A stretch of 64,000 nucleotides of DNA from Capnocytophaga haemolytica. GTDB taxonomy: Bacteria > Bacteroidota > Bacteroidia > Flavobacteriales > Flavobacteriaceae. Every line of letters starts with the position of its first letter. Position 1 is the first letter of the stretch. Shown here in pieces: positions 1 to 8,355 of this stretch. The translations under genes were made by a program, and so were the position numbers. The notes under the pieces were generated by a model. That model worked only from the letters and a program-made list of their open reading frames with translations, searched no databases and was not told the DNA's origin. The DNA lies in NCBI RefSeq assembly GCF_001553545.1, contig NZ_CP014227.1, positions 186,001-250,000 on the forward strand, written 5' to 3'.

Positions 1-810
1 TTTAAAGGACGACACATAACCTCCGAACTTTTCAAGATAGACCGTATCCCCCACAGACACTTGGGTGAGGTAGTTCAACGATATGTAGGTATCTGTATGA
101 TGGGGCTTTATAATGGTTTCTTCTCCACTCCACACTTCCGTCCGCTGAAAGGTAACCACCTTAAAGTCAGTCTTCTTTGTATGTGTGGTGATAAACGCCC
201 TTTGCCCCGTTAGTTTTGTTTCATCAGTCTCCCAAAAGTGTTCTTCCCAATTGCTATCGTGGTTAGTAATGCCACTATCCAAATAGGGTTCAAAGCGAAT
301 GGCTACCGCCTCGCCTTTGGGAGCTATAAGGGGCGTAACTTCATAGCGAATCGCCCCCAAATCATCGTGGGACAGACTCAAAAAGCGCGTTACCTTTACC
401 GCTACTTCTACCCCATTGTGCAATACCACTACAAAAGTCCGCCGATAGACGCCCTCTTTCATATTGAGTTCACGGCGGAAATAGCGCACTGTGGCACAAG
501 TATTCAGGTCTAAGGGTTCTCCATTGATATACACATTGATACCGATCCACGAAGGAGCGTTGAGCACCTTGGCAAAATACTCAGGATAACCGTTTTTCCA
601 CCAGCCTACTTTGGTTTTATCAGGGTAATACACCCCACCGATATAGCTGCCTTGGAAACTCTCACCACTGTATAGCTCCTCAAAAGTCGCGCGCCCACCG
701 TGCGTACCGTTGCCCAGCGAGAAGATACTCTCACTGCGTGTAACCCGCTTAGGGTCAAAGCCCTCTTCGATGATACACCACGGATCGGGCAATATATAAT
801 CTTGATGCAT
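1..810 (-). CDS. Glycoside hydrolase family 65 phosphorylase (maltose phosphorylase-like), N-terminal part, runs off the window
   Basis: The frame is open from the ATG at 808-810 to the window edge, giving the first 270 residues. The protein begins MHQDYILPDPWCIIEEGF and carries the N-terminal GH65 pattern SLGNGTHGGRA (about residues 32-42), then a stretch rich in aromatic residues and glycine around YIGGVYYPDKTKVGWW. Flavobacterial GH65 proteins of this type are annotated as maltose or kojibiose phosphorylases. They split an alpha-glucosyl disaccharide with phosphate in the cytoplasm to give glucose plus beta-glucose-1-phosphate. The catalytic (alpha/alpha)6 barrel lies outside the window, so substrate specificity cannot be judged. 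No signal peptide is visible. It has its own TACCTTTG promoter and lies behind the terminator of the large gene upstream, so it is transcribed separately. Confidence 0.85.
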   Translation of the reverse strand, partial: MHQDYILPDPWCIIEEGFDPKRVTRSESIFSLGNGTHGGRATFEELYSGESFQGSYIGGVYYPDKTKVGWWKNGYPEYFAKVLNAPSWIGINVYINGEPLDLNTCATVRYFRRELNMKEGVYRRTFVVVLHNGVEVAVKVTRFLSLSHDDLGAIRYEVTPLIAPKGEAVAIRFEPYLDSGITNHDSNWEEHFWETDETKLTGQRAFITTHTKKTDFKVVTFQRTEVWSGEETIIKPHHTDTYISLNYLTQVSVGDTVYLEKFGGYVSSFK

Positions 811-832
811 TCTATGAATTGTTTTGAGGCTA

Positions 833-840
833 CAAAGGTA
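833..840 (-). promoter_or_regulatory. Bacteroidetes -7 promoter element for the GH65 gene
   Basis: TACCTTTG on the minus strand, about 22 bp before the ATG of the GH65 gene, matches the TAnnTTTG -7 consensus of the Bacteroidetes housekeeping sigma factor. Confidence 0.7.
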
Positions 841-875
841 CAACTTTTTTAGAGAATTAGAAATAAGAAAAGTAG

Positions 876-923
876 AAAAAAAGCGAGAAGCAAGTAGCAT
901 TTAGCTCACTACTTGCTTCTCGC
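876..923 (-). terminator. Rho-independent terminator of the alpha-2-macroglobulin gene
   Basis: A perfect 15-bp stem (883-897 pairing with 909-923) with an 11-nt loop is followed on the minus strand by seven T (876-882). It starts 22 bp after the stop codon of the large lipoprotein gene. Confidence 0.9.
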
Positions 924-945
924 TGCTTATATCTCAGTTCTTGCC

Positions 946-3900
946 TTATCTCACCACTTCAACCCAGCGACCTTCGGTGCGGGTGTTGTAGCGGGCATTG
1001 TACATTGCCTCGCCATAAGTGCCTGGCAGGTAATAACGCCCTGCATACGAAGCGTTGAGCTTGAGCTGTATGCGCTTGGTTTGTTGCGCCCCAAGTGATA
1101 GGTAATAGCTGGCTCTATCGTCACGGAAGTCGGCGTAATCAATAAGAGTGTTTTCACTGCCTTCGTCGTAATCGGTAAAGCGCGTATTGACGATTTCCCA
1201 GCCCGAAGGGATGAGCTGCGTTAGGGCAATATTCTCTACCCGTTCGCCCGTGAGGTTGCTTACCTCAATCACGGCGACAAACTCCGTGCTCTGTCGCAGG
1301 TGCCCTACATCGAGGCTTTCGCCCTTAGCACTGCGGAAGCTCGTCCTTATCGAAAGCCCGTTCTGCATCACCAATTCCTTACCCACAGGCAGCTGTCCGC
1401 TGGAAATAAGGCGTACATAGAGTGTCTGTTGTGCGTTGTTCTTCACGCTCAGCGGTTGTTTATCGCCCTTGGTAGGCAGCACTATGCTCGTCATAGGCGT
1501 TTTCGAAGTGATCTGTTCCGTCTTACCGCCAAAGGTATACGAGGCGTTGAACGTCTTCCCGCTTTTGTTGATGGCAGCGTATTTAGCCATAGCGTAGAGG
1601 GCGTAAGCGGTGGTTTGGGTGCTCATCCAGTCGTTGGAAGAGAGCTTATCGGCAATCTCAAGAGCCCAACGCCCTGCGTCCTCACGCTTACCGATCAGCA
1701 GTGCAGTCTCCAAAGCCATTGCCTTATTGCGCACCACCGAACCGTAGTAATAGCCGCTATCTTCCTCTAAATTGAGCGTATTGAAGAGCTTTTGTGCGGT
1801 TTGTTTTTGTCCAGCGAGGGCATAGGCCGCAGCGAGCATACGCTTGCCGTTATCCGAGAGGTCGTCGATTTCGCGTAAACGGTTCATTGCCCCTACATTA
1901 GGATTGCCTGCCAAAGCCAAAGTGTAAAGGCGGTAGGCTTGTTCAAAATCATTTTGATAGCGTGCGTTGTGCATCCAGCTGCGCGCCTCGTTGTTTTGAT
2001 AGTTGAGCCATTGCTGCTTGCTATCCGATGGCAACACATAGCCTTTTTTCTCGGCTTCGACAAAGAACTGACCGATGTACGAAGTTACCCACGCATCGGC
2101 GTATTTACCACCTTTCCAATAGGTGAAACCACCATTGCTGAGCTGGTTTTCGTGGAGCTTGCTAATGGCTGCCATCACATTGCGACTTACCTCGTCCTTG
2201 CGCTGCTGTGAGAGGTTTACAAAATCGCCCAAGAACAGCTGTGGAAATGCCCCAGAGGTAAGCTGCTCGCCACAGCCGTGAGGGTAGGCGATGAGATAGC
2301 CCAAGCGGCTCTCTAAATTTACCCCAGGGAAGGACGAGATTTCGAGCACGGTCTTAGCCTTATTGCCGAATACCGAAGTCTCTAACTGCGCTGATTTACC
2401 AGCACTGAGCACCGCATTTTGGGTGTAATAAGTGATAGGGTTAGGGTTGTACACGTCCATTTCCACCTCATAAGTAGCGCGTTCGCCTGCGGAAGTAGCG
2501 GTAATCTTCACTTTGCCCAAGCCCTGACCTACGGTTTCTATTTCAAAGTAAGCCATCTGCTCGCCAATGCTACTGAAATGCAGTCCTTGCGATTTGCCAC
2601 CGACCACTTTAAACTTGTCGTTGGTTTCTACCGACACGGTTACGTCCTTAATCTTGCGTTCATTGGCAAATACGGTTACGGGCAGCACTATCTTCTCACT
2701 TGGTGTTGCCTTACGAGGCAGTGAACCGAGTATCGACAGCGGACTTATCACAGGGATATCCTTCTTCTCAGCACTACCATAGGCGTTGTTTCTCACATCC
2801 GAAGCTACTACCATCACGCGTGCCGAACCCATATAGTTTGGCACCTCGATCGTATGGGCATTCGCACCCCCTTTCTTAAGCTCAAACGGACCTTTGAAGA
2901 TCACAAAAGGCTTAAAGCGATTGGCTTTCTGAGCATCAGCACCGCCTAAGTCCTCATCACCACCAATACTAAACGCCTGATTGATGGTGCCTCCATACGC
3001 CCCGATGATGTCGTTGTACACATCCCACGTCTTCACACCCAAAGCCGTCTTAGTGAAGAATGTGTTCCAAGGGTTAGGTGTCTTAAAGCGGGTGAGGTTT
3101 AGCAGTCCGTCTTCCACAATAGCAAGGGTGTAGGTCATTGGTTTGCCGTTCTTCTCACTGATTTTAATGGTTGCTTTTTTCTGAGGGAGGAGCTTATCGG
3201 GCATATTGATCACAGGGGTAAGCTGTGTGCTCTTATCCACCACCGTAATAGGCGTTACCCCGTAAAGGCGTATAGGGGCATCGTTCACGGTGCGCGCGTG
3301 AGGCTGCAAGAGCGTTACATAGAGATAGACATTAGGTGCCATTTTTGCGGTAATAGGCACCTCGTAAGTGGTTTCCTTCTCACGAGTTTCCACCCAATAA
3401 GTAGAGAGCACATCGTTGCCGTTCTCTACAGAAATCAACGCGCGCCCTCCTTTATCCGAAGGGAAAGAGATCTTAGCCTTCTCGCCTACTGAGTACTCTT
3501 TCTTGTTAGTACCCAGTGAGAGCATCACCGCATCGTCGTTTGAAGTGTTGCGCGACTTGCCCGACCAGTCGCCCCAATCGAAGTAAGCCGTGGTGCCGCA
3601 CTTGTGCCCACTATCAGTGTCGGTGAGCATTATAAAGTAACGCCCCCAATCGCTATCAGGAATGTTCAAGTCAAAACGTGCCTTACCACTGCCATCGGTA
3701 ACGATCTGCTTTGTGAGATAAATAGCGTTGCTACTGCTGCTATTGTAAGTAGAGATATTTTGGTTAGAGGCGTCCCACCACCAGTTCCAGCCTACTTTGT
3801 AGATAGTAACATTGATGGTTTTATTGCGCAATGGGCGTCCTTCGTCGGTGAGGGCTACGGCATCAAAAATATGCTTTTTATTTGTGTTGTAGTAGCCGTA

Positions 3901-6423
3901 CTTATCCTCTTCGGGCAAGCGTAGACCTACATATTCATCAAAAGGAGAGAACTTTGCCGAACACACATCGGTGCTGAAGTCGCCTCCACTTTCATTAGCC
4001 TGAGTGAGGAAGTTTACTTTGAGCATCCCAGGGGCTTGCAGTTCACCACCTTTGAAGTAGAAGTTCACATTGCCAGCTCCATCGGTTCTGCCTTCGAATA
4101 CGGGCACTTCTTCACTCTCAAACTGAAAGGCTTTATTGCTAAACACATATTTTTCGTAGCCTTTAAATGCCGTTTCCATAGGGTAGAACTTCGCTTTTAC
4201 ATTTACCCCCGTGCTTCCCGCAGGTGCGCCGTGTAGCCATAGCACTTTCAGGTGTGCGTTGCTACCGCTGGCAGGAATGAGTTTTCCCGCTAAGCTGTTC
4301 TCAATTTTTAGGCGGTTAGGCTTGATGGTTTCAATCTTTATATTCTTATGGAACTTCGCAGCTCCTACTGTGATGGCTACCGTCCACGCCCCCGTAGGTG
4401 CATCGGGTGAGGTTTTTAGCCCGAAGACGTACTGATTGGTAGGGTTGCTGGTTTGCATACGCTCTGCAAATACCTTTCCGTAAGGATCGGTAAAGCGCAA
4501 TTTGACAGGTAGCTTTTCGGGTGTTTTCTGGGCAAAATCATTGAGGATAAAGCCCACATAGATGCTGTCGCCAGGGCGCCACACTCCGCGCTCGGTGTAG
4601 ATAAACCCATTTAAGCCCTTTTGGAGCTTGAGCCCATCGACATCGTACTTGCTCACCGATTGTGGTGCGCCGTCGTCCATCTTTACGTAAGTGGTAAACT
4701 TGTCCTTCTTCACCTTTGCAAAATACGCACGGCGCGATAGGGCAAAGGTAGCAATCCCCTCTTTATCCGTTTTTGCCTCTTGCACTTTCTGCTGTTGATA
4801 GTCGTAGACCTCCACAAGGGCACCGCTCACAGGCTCAGTGGTGAGGATGTTATTGACCACCACGGTGTAATTGTTGGTCTGCCCCTTCTTTACGATCACT
4901 CCCAGATCGCTTGCCAAGATGTTAGTAGCAATTTCCCTACCGTAGTAATACGACTCTTCGCAAGGGTTATCGCTTCTATCCCAATAATAATCCTCTTCGT
5001 AATCATCGTAGGAGGAGTTGCCGTCCTTGTCGTCGTCGGAATCAAGAGGTAGACTTTCAAACGATAGGTCTAAAGGCTCTTTCTCGCTGCCACAACCGTA
5101 GAGCGAATAGTTCTTCTGCATACTGAGTTCTACGCGATAGATAGCCCCAGGCTCGGGGGTAATCACCGAGGAGAGGTCGAGCGAATAGGTATTCCACTCG
5201 CGCAGTGGGAAGAGTGCGCTATCGGTGAGCTGCAACACTTTGCGTGCAATAGGGCGACCCACACGGCGTATGCGGAAACCGCCATCGTAGTTGTTATCTT
5301 GAAGGAATTGGAAGATGTTATTCTCATAAATGCGGTACACCGTAACGTTCACTGCACGCAGGTTGATGGCTTGGAAGTTGATCTTTAAGTTCTGCGAGCT
5401 CGGCAGGATGGTACCGCTTTTCACAAAGCGCAGTTCAGGCTTCTGCTGACTGAAAGTGAGCTTAAACGACACGTCTTTGCCTATGCGATTGCCATAGATA
5501 TTACGCACACCTGCAAAGATATAGGCAGTATACTCACCCTCCTTGCTCTCTTCGCGGTATACTTTCAGCACATTGCCATTTACGCTGTACTTCAATGCCG
5601 TATTGGTGTCGCTGAGGGTTACCAAGCCTGTGAAATCTTGATCTTTCTCCAAAGGGTCGGAGAAGTTTACCAAGAACTGATTGTTAGTGCCGCGCTCAGG
5701 ACGCACGCTTACCACCTTAAAAACGCCCTTCTGTGGGATGTTAAACCCAAAAGGCACGAGCTTCTCCTCTTTAACATCCTTGGCGTTCCACTTCACTTCC
5801 AAACGCTGCTGTTTATCGCCACGGGGAATACTGTCAAAAATGATGTTAAAGCGATTGCTCAGCCCATTGCCCTGCACCTTTACGGCTACCTTCTTGCCGC
5901 CAACGGTGGCTGTGATGAGGCTTTTGGCTTTCTCAGGGCTAATCAAATCGTTGGAGAGCAGTTCGCCACTGAGGAAGTAGAGCGTTTTGTTATAACTCTG
6001 CAATTCGCCCTCGGTGATGCGATAGCCTTCCTCTAAGGTTTTCACGGTGAAGTTGAACACTGCTAACTCATCTTTGCTCACCTTTCCGTAGAGCTTCTTC
6101 ACGTTGAACGACACCTTATACTCTGTGTCCTGCGACAGTGGTTTTTCGGGTACAAAACTCACCTCTGAAGGGTTGTTGCACACCACTTTCCCTTTTACGC
6201 TGGGCGAAACCTCAAAGAGGTCGAGATTGGGCACTTGTGCGATCTTATCCTTAGGGATAGGCTTATTGAGCACCACCCTAATAGGTGCGTGAGCCGATAT
6301 GAGCCCACTGCTAAAACCTGAAATGTAATCCTTAAAAGCCAGCGGATTACTGTTGAAATTTACGTCTTTCTTGCACGCAAAGAGCGCCAAGAGCATTACC
6401 AAACAAAGGCTTAGTCGTTTCAT
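946..6423 (-). CDS. Alpha-2-macroglobulin family lipoprotein with intact thioester motif
   Basis: A protein of 1825 residues with a lipoprotein signal (LVMLLALFACKK, lipidated Cys about residue 17). It has serial immunoglobulin-like MG domains, an acidic low-complexity segment near residues 455-485 (SDDDKDGNSSYDDYEEDYY), and the thioester region YPHGCGEQLTS with Cys1384 and Gln1387 intact. The C-terminal third is the alpha-toroid plus receptor-like domain. Bacterial A2M proteins are thought to trap proteases: cleavage of a bait region exposes the Cys-Gln thioester, which links the protease covalently. They are anchored to a membrane facing the periplasm or the surface. Many are encoded beside the peptidoglycan synthase gene pbpC; here neither neighbour is pbpC. 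The gene has its own promoter and a strong terminator and appears monocistronic. Confidence 0.93.
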   Translation of the reverse strand: MKRLSLCLVMLLALFACKKDVNFNSNPLAFKDYISGFSSGLISAHAPIRVVLNKPIPKDKIAQVPNLDLFEVSPSVKGKVVCNNPSEVSFVPEKPLSQDTEYKVSFNVKKLYGKVSKDELAVFNFTVKTLEEGYRITEGELQSYNKTLYFLSGELLSNDLISPEKAKSLITATVGGKKVAVKVQGNGLSNRFNIIFDSIPRGDKQQRLEVKWNAKDVKEEKLVPFGFNIPQKGVFKVVSVRPERGTNNQFLVNFSDPLEKDQDFTGLVTLSDTNTALKYSVNGNVLKVYREESKEGEYTAYIFAGVRNIYGNRIGKDVSFKLTFSQQKPELRFVKSGTILPSSQNLKINFQAINLRAVNVTVYRIYENNIFQFLQDNNYDGGFRIRRVGRPIARKVLQLTDSALFPLREWNTYSLDLSSVITPEPGAIYRVELSMQKNYSLYGCGSEKEPLDLSFESLPLDSDDDKDGNSSYDDYEEDYYWDRSDNPCEESYYYGREIATNILASDLGVIVKKGQTNNYTVVVNNILTTEPVSGALVEVYDYQQQKVQEAKTDKEGIATFALSRRAYFAKVKKDKFTTYVKMDDGAPQSVSKYDVDGLKLQKGLNGFIYTERGVWRPGDSIYVGFILNDFAQKTPEKLPVKLRFTDPYGKVFAERMQTSNPTNQYVFGLKTSPDAPTGAWTVAITVGAAKFHKNIKIETIKPNRLKIENSLAGKLIPASGSNAHLKVLWLHGAPAGSTGVNVKAKFYPMETAFKGYEKYVFSNKAFQFESEEVPVFEGRTDGAGNVNFYFKGGELQAPGMLKVNFLTQANESGGDFSTDVCSAKFSPFDEYVGLRLPEEDKYGYYNTNKKHIFDAVALTDEGRPLRNKTINVTIYKVGWNWWWDASNQNISTYNSSSSNAIYLTKQIVTDGSGKARFDLNIPDSDWGRYFIMLTDTDSGHKCGTTAYFDWGDWSGKSRNTSNDDAVMLSLGTNKKEYSVGEKAKISFPSDKGGRALISVENGNDVLSTYWVETREKETTYEVPITAKMAPNVYLYVTLLQPHARTVNDAPIRLYGVTPITVVDKSTQLTPVINMPDKLLPQKKATIKISEKNGKPMTYTLAIVEDGLLNLTRFKTPNPWNTFFTKTALGVKTWDVYNDIIGAYGGTINQAFSIGGDEDLGGADAQKANRFKPFVIFKGPFELKKGGANAHTIEVPNYMGSARVMVVASDVRNNAYGSAEKKDIPVISPLSILGSLPRKATPSEKIVLPVTVFANERKIKDVTVSVETNDKFKVVGGKSQGLHFSSIGEQMAYFEIETVGQGLGKVKITATSAGERATYEVEMDVYNPNPITYYTQNAVLSAGKSAQLETSVFGNKAKTVLEISSFPGVNLESRLGYLIAYPHGCGEQLTSGAFPQLFLGDFVNLSQQRKDEVSRNVMAAISKLHENQLSNGGFTYWKGGKYADAWVTSYIGQFFVEAEKKGYVLPSDSKQQWLNYQNNEARSWMHNARYQNDFEQAYRLYTLALAGNPNVGAMNRLREIDDLSDNGKRMLAAAYALAGQKQTAQKLFNTLNLEEDSGYYYGSVVRNKAMALETALLIGKREDAGRWALEIADKLSSNDWMSTQTTAYALYAMAKYAAINKSGKTFNASYTFGGKTEQITSKTPMTSIVLPTKGDKQPLSVKNNAQQTLYVRLISSGQLPVGKELVMQNGLSIRTSFRSAKGESLDVGHLRQSTEFVAVIEVSNLTGERVENIALTQLIPSGWEIVNTRFTDYDEGSENTLIDYADFRDDRASYYLSLGAQQTKRIQLKLNASYAGRYYLPGTYGEAMYNARYNTRTEGRWVEVVR

Positions 6424-6445
6424 AGTTGAATGTATTTATCGGGGG

Positions 6446-6453
6446 CAAAGATA
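6446..6453 (-). promoter_or_regulatory. -7 promoter element of the alpha-2-macroglobulin gene
   Basis: TATCTTTG on the minus strand, 22 bp before the ATG; a canonical TAnnTTTG. Confidence 0.75.
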
Positions 6454-6498
6454 CATCTTTTTTCGAAATATAAAATGCAAAAAGTGAAAAATATTTGT

Positions 6499-6532
6499 AA
6501 AAAAAAGAAAACCACCTCTTCCGAGATGGTTT
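6499..6532 (-). terminator. Rho-independent terminator of the 272-aa lipoprotein gene
   Basis: A 10-bp stem (6509-6518 with 6523-6532, one G-U pair in the transcript) is followed on the minus strand by TTCTTTTTTTT. It lies 21 bp after the stop codon. The sequence is very like the terminator at 24740, which follows another lipoprotein gene. Confidence 0.85.
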
Positions 6533-6553
6533 AATTTACCAAATGAAATATTT

Positions 6554-7372
6554 TTAAAATTCTATATCGTAATAATCAATACTGTTGTAAGGATGTGGTC
6601 CATTTTCTTGTGTGATATGTATTCTATCAATTTTTCTATACAGAATTTCAGGAGCAGAACCATTTTTCCATTCAGAAGCAAAGAATTGGATATCTTTCCC
6701 TTGGTCAAATTCACCTGATAAATTTTGCCCGTTGAAATGTAAGAAATATTCTTGCTTATGCCATTTAGAAGAACTTAGGAAATTCATATTAGGAGCACCT
6801 CCGTCCTCAAATCTAAAATAAAAAACATTTCTAAATCTATTGCCTTGTTGTTCTACTTTCGTCCAAGCCTTTACTTTTGCTACATCGAAACGGAATTCGT
6901 AAGGAAGCACAGTGATGTCTTTCTCCTTATCCTTATTACCATCAACTCTCTTATAAAAGCTAAAAGGAATTTCATAAGAACCAGCTTTCTTAGGAATGAT
7001 ATAGACCTTATAAGTATCTGCCTTGTAATAGGTGATTGCATAAGTAAGGATGTCTACTTTTGGAGCTTTTTGTCCTTCTCCTACATATGCTAACATTTCA
7101 TAATCTTTAACTGGGTTGTTATAATATGCAGAAGATTCTATTGTCTGAGGTTTTATATACTCAACTTCCTTACCTGTATTATCTTCTAAATCAGTAATGG
7201 TAAATTCAAGTTCAATATGTTCTCCAAGCTTTACGTTCTCTAGCTTCTTTGTCTCTGTAACTAATGGTTTAAATGTTACACTTACTTTTGGAGTGTCATC
7301 GCCTCCACTGTCTTTACTGCAAGCGGCTAAACCAATAACCACACTTGCTAAAATTAAAAACATCTTTTTCAT
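6554..7372 (-). CDS. Hypothetical lipoprotein (272 aa)
   Basis: The protein begins MKKMFLILASVVIGLAACSKDSGGDD, a clear type II signal peptide with the lipid Cys at residue 18 and an acidic, glycine-rich linker of the kind that favours surface export in Bacteroidetes. The mature part is mostly predicted beta strand (for example VSVTFKPLVTETKKLENVKLG and EHIELEFTITDLEDN), suggesting one or two beta-sandwich domains. I recognise no family. The promoter and leader are almost identical to those of the lipoprotein gene at 23996, although the two proteins share no obvious similarity beyond the signal peptide. Function unknown. Confidence 0.8.
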   Translation of the reverse strand: MKKMFLILASVVIGLAACSKDSGGDDTPKVSVTFKPLVTETKKLENVKLGEHIELEFTITDLEDNTGKEVEYIKPQTIESSAYYNNPVKDYEMLAYVGEGQKAPKVDILTYAITYYKADTYKVYIIPKKAGSYEIPFSFYKRVDGNKDKEKDITVLPYEFRFDVAKVKAWTKVEQQGNRFRNVFYFRFEDGGAPNMNFLSSSKWHKQEYFLHFNGQNLSGEFDQGKDIQFFASEWKNGSAPEILYRKIDRIHITQENGPHPYNSIDYYDIEF

Positions 7373-7452
7373 TGTTAAATTCTTTTATAATGTTTAATGC
7401 TGCAAAGGTACAAAATATATTTTACCCCCCCGTTTTAACAAAACTTTAACAC
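7370..7452 (-). promoter_or_regulatory. Promoter and leader duplicated upstream of two lipoprotein genes, copy 1
   Basis: From GTGTTAAAG to the ATG this segment is nearly identical to 23918-23998, differing by a few bases and by the length of a G tract (G7 here, 7425-7431 as C on the plus strand, against G5 there). It contains the -7 element TACCTTTG at 7403-7410. The G tract lies about 15 bp upstream of the -7 element, where a change in length would alter promoter spacing. Confidence 0.7.
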
Positions 7453-7511
7453 TTTTTACAGCTTTGCCCCGCTCAAAATCCTACTTTTACCCTTGCTTTA
7501 CCCAAAGACAC

Positions 7512-7550
7512 AACAACAAAGCAGGCTACCCCTCAATGAGATAGCCTGCT
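7512..7550 (-). terminator. Hairpin terminator of the 143-aa lipoprotein gene
   Basis: A 9-bp stem AGCAGGCTA/TAGCCTGCT (7542-7550 with 7520-7528) is followed on the minus strand by TTGTTGTTG, a weak U-rich tract. It lies 35 bp after the stop codon. Confidence 0.6.
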
Positions 7551-7585
7551 CTCTATAAATTATAAACTAATCACTATTCGCTAAC

Positions 7586-8017
7586 CTAAGGTACTTGCCT
7601 AAACTCTACCTCTTTATCAGTCTTGTCAACAATCAATATCTGAGCACTTTGGGCACTGTAACCCAAATCCTTACCCTCACTAACAGCGTATTTCAGAAAT
7701 ATACCTCCGTTGTAAGTGCGCTCCATTGCTCTTATAGTAATTTTTACTTCTTTCTCACTGGCAGGCGCTACAATTGCCAGCACTGTTTTTTTGCTAAAAT
7801 CAATCGCTGTAGGGCGAGAAGTCATCGTAGTTGCCCCACCAAACACCTTGTCAAATTCCTCTTGATTGTCAATCTTTAAGGTTTCCACTTCGCTGTTCTG
7901 ATAAGTGTTGTTCACAAAATAATTCTCTGCGTAAGCATAGCTCACCGCATTCTTACTATTGCCACACGAAGTGAGCGTCATAGCCAGTACTACCATACTA
8001 ATCATTAATTTTTTCAT
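7586..8017 (-). CDS. Small hypothetical lipoprotein, possibly PrcB-like (143 aa)
   Basis: MKKLMISMVVLAMTLTSCGNSKN is a lipoprotein signal with Cys18. The mature part of about 125 residues contains NQEEFDKVFGGATTM followed by DFSKKTVLAIVAP and ends with alternating beta strands. This arrangement resembles the C-terminal domain found in PrcB-like (protease complex inhibitor) proteins, but the match is from memory and weak. It has its own promoter (TACTTTTG at 8044-8051) and terminator, so it is monocistronic. Confidence 0.7.
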   Translation of the reverse strand: MKKLMISMVVLAMTLTSCGNSKNAVSYAYAENYFVNNTYQNSEVETLKIDNQEEFDKVFGGATTMTSRPTAIDFSKKTVLAIVAPASEKEVKITIRAMERTYNGGIFLKYAVSEGKDLGYSAQSAQILIVDKTDKEVEFRQVP

Positions 8018-8043
8018 TGTACAAAATCTTTTTAATTACTCGG

Positions 8044-8051
8044 CAAAAGTA
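8044..8051 (-). promoter_or_regulatory. -7 promoter element of the 143-aa lipoprotein gene
   Basis: TACTTTTG on the minus strand, 26 bp upstream of the ATG. Confidence 0.65.
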
Positions 8052-8174
8052 CAATATTCTTGCCAAACTACCAAACAAATCCAAAATTAATTAGAATTTT
8101 GCTTAAATCCTTGTACTGTATGTCTTTCACACCCTCCCTTTCTACTCTCCCCTGCCTACAACAGCCATACCTCC

Positions 8175-8277
8175 ACAGCCTTGATTTTTGTATCAAGACA
8201 AAAGAAGTTAAATTAAAGAAAACCAACTAATTTTGAATATATCAATTGCTAAGAATCAAAATTTAAAAACTGCTTTA
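8175..8277 (+). repeat. Truncated copy of the GTTTAAAC-ended structured element (copy 1)
   Basis: From AGCCTTGATTTT through TATCAAGACAAAAGAAG to CTAAGAATCAAAATTT this stretch aligns with the right-hand third of the full copies at 23590-23870 and 35878-36155. The left two thirds, including both large helices, are missing, and about 9 nt are deleted from the left arm of the small hairpin, so that helix cannot form. It fills most of the 338-bp gap between the lipoprotein at 7586 and the gene at 8356. No gene is visible in that gap. Confidence 0.75.
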
Positions 8278-8328
8278 TTGTTAATTAAAAATTATTTTAT
8301 ACTTTTATCTCCAATAAACGAAGAAAAA

Positions 8329-8338
8329 TAGATTTTTG
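8329..8338 (+). promoter_or_regulatory. Possible -7 element of the GH110 gene
   Basis: TAGATTTTTG, a TAnnTTTG-like element with two extra T, lies 17 bp upstream of the ATG. Confidence 0.4.
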
Positions 8339-8355
8339 CATATATCACCACAAAA

